From: an uncultured Collinsella sp.
GTDB taxonomy: Bacteria > Actinomycetota > Coriobacteriia > Coriobacteriales > Coriobacteriaceae
Length of the DNA: 8,837 nucleotides
NCBI GenBank assembly: GCA_900545875.1
Contig: URAQ01000057.1
Span: 1 to 8,837 of the forward strand
Reading direction: 5' to 3'
Both the position numbers and the translations under genes were made by a program. Position 1 is the first letter of the stretch. Each line of letters opens with the position of its first letter. Positions 7,191-8,837 of the stretch are shown piece by piece. The notes under the pieces are model-generated. The model was not told the DNA's origin, did not search any database, and was given only the letters and a program-made list of their open reading frames with translations.

Positions 7191-8051
7191 TTACTTGATG
7201 TTGTACTTAGCCATGAGGGCGTCGACGGTACCGTCGTCGGTCAGGTCCTTGATGGCCTGGTTGATGTCGTCCTTGAGCTTGGTGTTGCCCTGGTTGATGG
7301 CGATGGCGTACTCCTCGCCGGTGCTGATCTGCTTGATGGTCTGGCAGGTGTTGAACTGCTCGGCGGTCAGCTGGCTGGCAACGGAGCGGTTGGTGACTAC
7401 GGCGTCGCCCTTATCGGACTGCAGGGCGCTGAAGCACTCGGTGGCGTCCTTGTAGGGGACGATCTTGGCCTTGGGGAAGTTCTCCTGGGCAAAAGACTCG
7501 GCGGTCGAGCCAGACTGAACGATGATGGTAGCGTCGGCGTTGTTGAGCTTCTCGCTGTAGTTGTCGGCCGTGATGTCGGTGTTATCGACCTTGGTCACGA
7601 TAGCCTGATCGTCCATGTAGTAGGAATCGGAGAAAGTGACTTCCTTCTCACGCTCGGGCGTGTCGGTGATAGCCGCGATGGAGACGTCGTACTTGGCGCC
7701 CGAAGCGACACCCGGAACCAGCGTGTCAAAGTCATTGTTGACGTACTCGACATCCAGGCCCAGCTTGTCACCGATAGCCTTGATGAGCTCAAGGTCAAAG
7801 CCCTGGTAGTCGCCGTTGTCATCCTTGTACTCAAACGGCGCGTACTCGGCAGAGGTGCCGACGGTCAGCGTGCCGTCCTTGACGAGCGCGTACTCCTTGG
7901 AGCCGTCGACCTTCTCGACCTTAGCGTCGTCAGAGCTGCTGGAACCGGCATCAGAACCAGAGGTGGCGTTGGACGAACCGCAGCCCGTCAGAGCAAGGGC
8001 GAGCGCCATAGCACCCGTGGCGGCAAATGCGCCAAGCTTCTTCAGCTTCAT
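7191..8051 (-). CDS. Polar amino acid ABC transporter, substrate-binding lipoprotein (SBP family 3)
   Basis: This 286-residue lipoprotein captures an amino acid outside the membrane and passes it to the permease. The start at 8051 is set by AGGAG 7 bases upstream; an in-frame codon further up at 8117 lies before the likely transcription start. The signal peptide MKLKKLGAF... ends in the lipobox LTGC, with lipidated C24. A Ser/Asp/Ala-rich linker (25-42) tethers the domain. Family 3 landmarks follow: TLTVGTSAEYAPFEY (61-75), GFDLELIKAIGDKLG (84-98), DTLVPGVASGAKYDVSIAAI (109-128) and TPERE (131-135), whose R134 normally grips the ligand carboxylate. The second-lobe loop GSTAESFA (181-188) follows. 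The ligand cannot be named from sequence alone. It is first in the operon, under its own promoter, and ahead of hairpins that may lower expression of the following genes. Confidence 0.93.
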   Translation of the reverse strand: MKLKKLGAFAATGAMALALALTGCGSSNATSGSDAGSSSSDDAKVEKVDGSKEYALVKDGTLTVGTSAEYAPFEYKDDNGDYQGFDLELIKAIGDKLGLDVEYVNNDFDTLVPGVASGAKYDVSIAAITDTPEREKEVTFSDSYYMDDQAIVTKVDNTDITADNYSEKLNNADATIIVQSGSTAESFAQENFPKAKIVPYKDATECFSALQSDKGDAVVTNRSVASQLTAEQFNTCQTIKQISTGEEYAIAINQGNTKLKDDINQAIKDLTDDGTVDALMAKYNIK

Positions 8052-8069
8052 AATCAGTCTCCTTCCGGT

Positions 8070-8091
8070 GACCTCGTTTGATTCAGAGGTC
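8070..8091 (-). promoter_or_regulatory. Perfect 6-bp inverted repeat in the 5' leader of the uptake operon
   Basis: GACCTC (8070-8075) and GAGGTC (8086-8091) flank a 10-base spacer. It lies downstream of the -10 element and just ahead of the ribosome site of the binding-protein gene, so it would sit inside the mRNA leader. It could be a repressor operator (a centre spacing of 16 bases fits a dimer) or an RNA hairpin affecting translation. Neither has direct support. Confidence 0.4.
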
Positions 8092-8108
8092 TGCAAAAAC
8101 TGTTGGCT

Positions 8109-8137
8109 ATTATGCACCCGGAATTACGAATCTGCAA
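8109..8137 (-). promoter_or_regulatory. Sigma70-type promoter for the amino acid uptake operon
   Basis: On the minus strand TTGCAG (8132-8137) is followed by exactly 17 bases and then CATAAT (8109-8114). Each hexamer differs from consensus at one or two positions. Transcription would start near 8102, leaving a leader of about 50 bases before the binding-protein ATG. It is the best promoter match I found between nfo and the operon. Confidence 0.7.
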
Positions 8138-8198
8138 TGAGAAAACTGATTGAAACAAACCCATAACGTGAATGGAATACTCTACTTTGTGACAGTCA

Positions 8199-8837
8199 TT
8201 ACTGCTGCAATGACCTTAATAGTCTAATTTCAGCTGCATAACCTGCAAGTTCGTTCGGAGTCTCCAAAATAAACGGCAGCGAACGCAAGTGGCCATTCGA
8301 TACAATATTCTGCATAACCTGCATACCTCCACCAAATTCCTCACTGCCAAGGTATCCCTTGCCGATGCACTCGTGACGATCTTTATGGGCGCCGCAGGGG
8401 TTCTTGGAGTCATTGATATGCACGGCGCGCAGGCGCTCGATACCCACCACACGATCGAACTCGTCGAGCACACCGTCAAGATCGTGGACGATGTCATAGC
8501 CGGCATCATTCACATGGCAGGTGTCCAGGCAAACGCCCAACTTGGCCGACAGCTCGGGGCGTTTGCCGGCAACGCCCTCGATGATGAGCGCCAGCTCCTC
8601 GAAGCTGCGGCCCACCTCGGTGCCCTTGCCGGCCATAGTCTCGAGCAGCACCGTCGTCTGCTGACCCTCAAACATCACCTGACACAGGGTGTCGACGATC
8701 ATCTGAATGCCGGCGTCGGAGCCCTGCCCCACATGCGCACCGGGATGGAAGTTGTAGTAGTTGCCGGGCAGCGCTTCCATGCGACGCAGGTCCTCTGCCA
8801 TGGCCTCCAGGGCAAACTCGCGCGCCCGCTCTTTGGC
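8199..8837 (-). CDS. nfo: Deoxyribonuclease IV (AP endonuclease), 5' end outside window
   Basis: This is the C-terminal three quarters of endonuclease IV, a zinc-dependent base-excision repair enzyme that nicks DNA 5' of abasic sites. The frame is open to the right edge ([12 protein letters not shown] before the Met at 8801), so that Met is internal, not the start. Counting from it, the trinuclear-metal ligands of the family are recognisable: H19 in [10 protein letters not shown]54 in [10 protein letters not shown]93 and H96 in CLDTCH, H128 in [10 protein letters not shown]141 and H143 in [10 protein letters not shown], and E180 in ILETP. The first histidine ligand would lie in the missing part. 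The stop is TAA at 8199. No clear terminator follows before the next operon's promoter 60 bases downstream. Confidence 0.94.
   Translation of the reverse strand, partial: AKERAREFALEAMAEDLRRMEALPGNYYNFHPGAHVGQGSDAGIQMIVDTLCQVMFEGQQTTVLLETMAGKGTEVGRSFEELALIIEGVAGKRPELSAKLGVCLDTCHVNDAGYDIVHDLDGVLDEFDRVVGIERLRAVHINDSKNPCGAHKDRHECIGKGYLGSEEFGGGMQVMQNIVSNGHLRSLPFILETPNELAGYAAEIRLLRSLQQ

Noticed and set aside
8052..8117. Longer N-terminus for the binding lipoprotein starting at 8117
   Set aside because: That start lies upstream of the predicted transcription start and would bury the lipoprotein signal peptide. The ATG at 8051 has AGGAG at 7 bases.

Overview
The window looks like a chromosomal segment of a high-GC Gram-positive gut actinobacterium, most likely Coriobacteriia and probably Collinsella or a relative. 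This rests on the moderately high GC of the right half, a lipoprotein-type binding protein, strong AGGAGG ribosome sites and the general character of the proteins. The genus is an inference from familiarity, not a search.

The window has three parts. Positions 1-1517 are the istA-side end of a very GC-rich IS21-family insertion sequence on the minus strand: the start of istB, a complete istA, and a 137-base terminal region full of short inverted repeats. Positions 1518-3943 are a lower-GC island on the plus strand. It holds what is left of a radical SAM/SPASM peptide-maturase gene, which lacks its 5' part at the IS end and carries a -1 frameshift in a T run. An intact ABC exporter (TMD-NBD) overlaps the 3' end of this remnant by 8 bases. 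Together they look like the tail of a RiPP (ribosomally made, modified peptide) locus disabled by IS21. The precursor gene and the maturase N-terminus, if they survive, lie left of the window. A GC-rich hairpin at 3973-4008 separates the island from the convergent genes to its right.

Positions 4043-8837 are housekeeping genes, all on the minus strand. In transcription order they are endonuclease IV (nfo, 5' end outside the window); a sigma70-type promoter; a polar amino acid uptake operon (binding lipoprotein, permease, ATPase); and, 87 bases downstream, a peptidase C26 / gamma-glutamyl-GABA hydrolase-like amidotransferase. The binding protein captures an amino acid outside the cell, the permease and ATPase import it, and the hydrolase may release glutamate from gamma-glutamyl compounds. 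Hairpins between the binding protein and permease genes fit unequal expression of the two. The permease carries a signal peptide and an extra extracytoplasmic N-terminal domain of about 140 residues that ordinary permeases of this family lack.

The two points most worth attention are the decapitated peptide-maturase locus with its still-intact exporter, and the permease with the unexplained extracytoplasmic domain. I see no CRISPR array, tRNA or rRNA.
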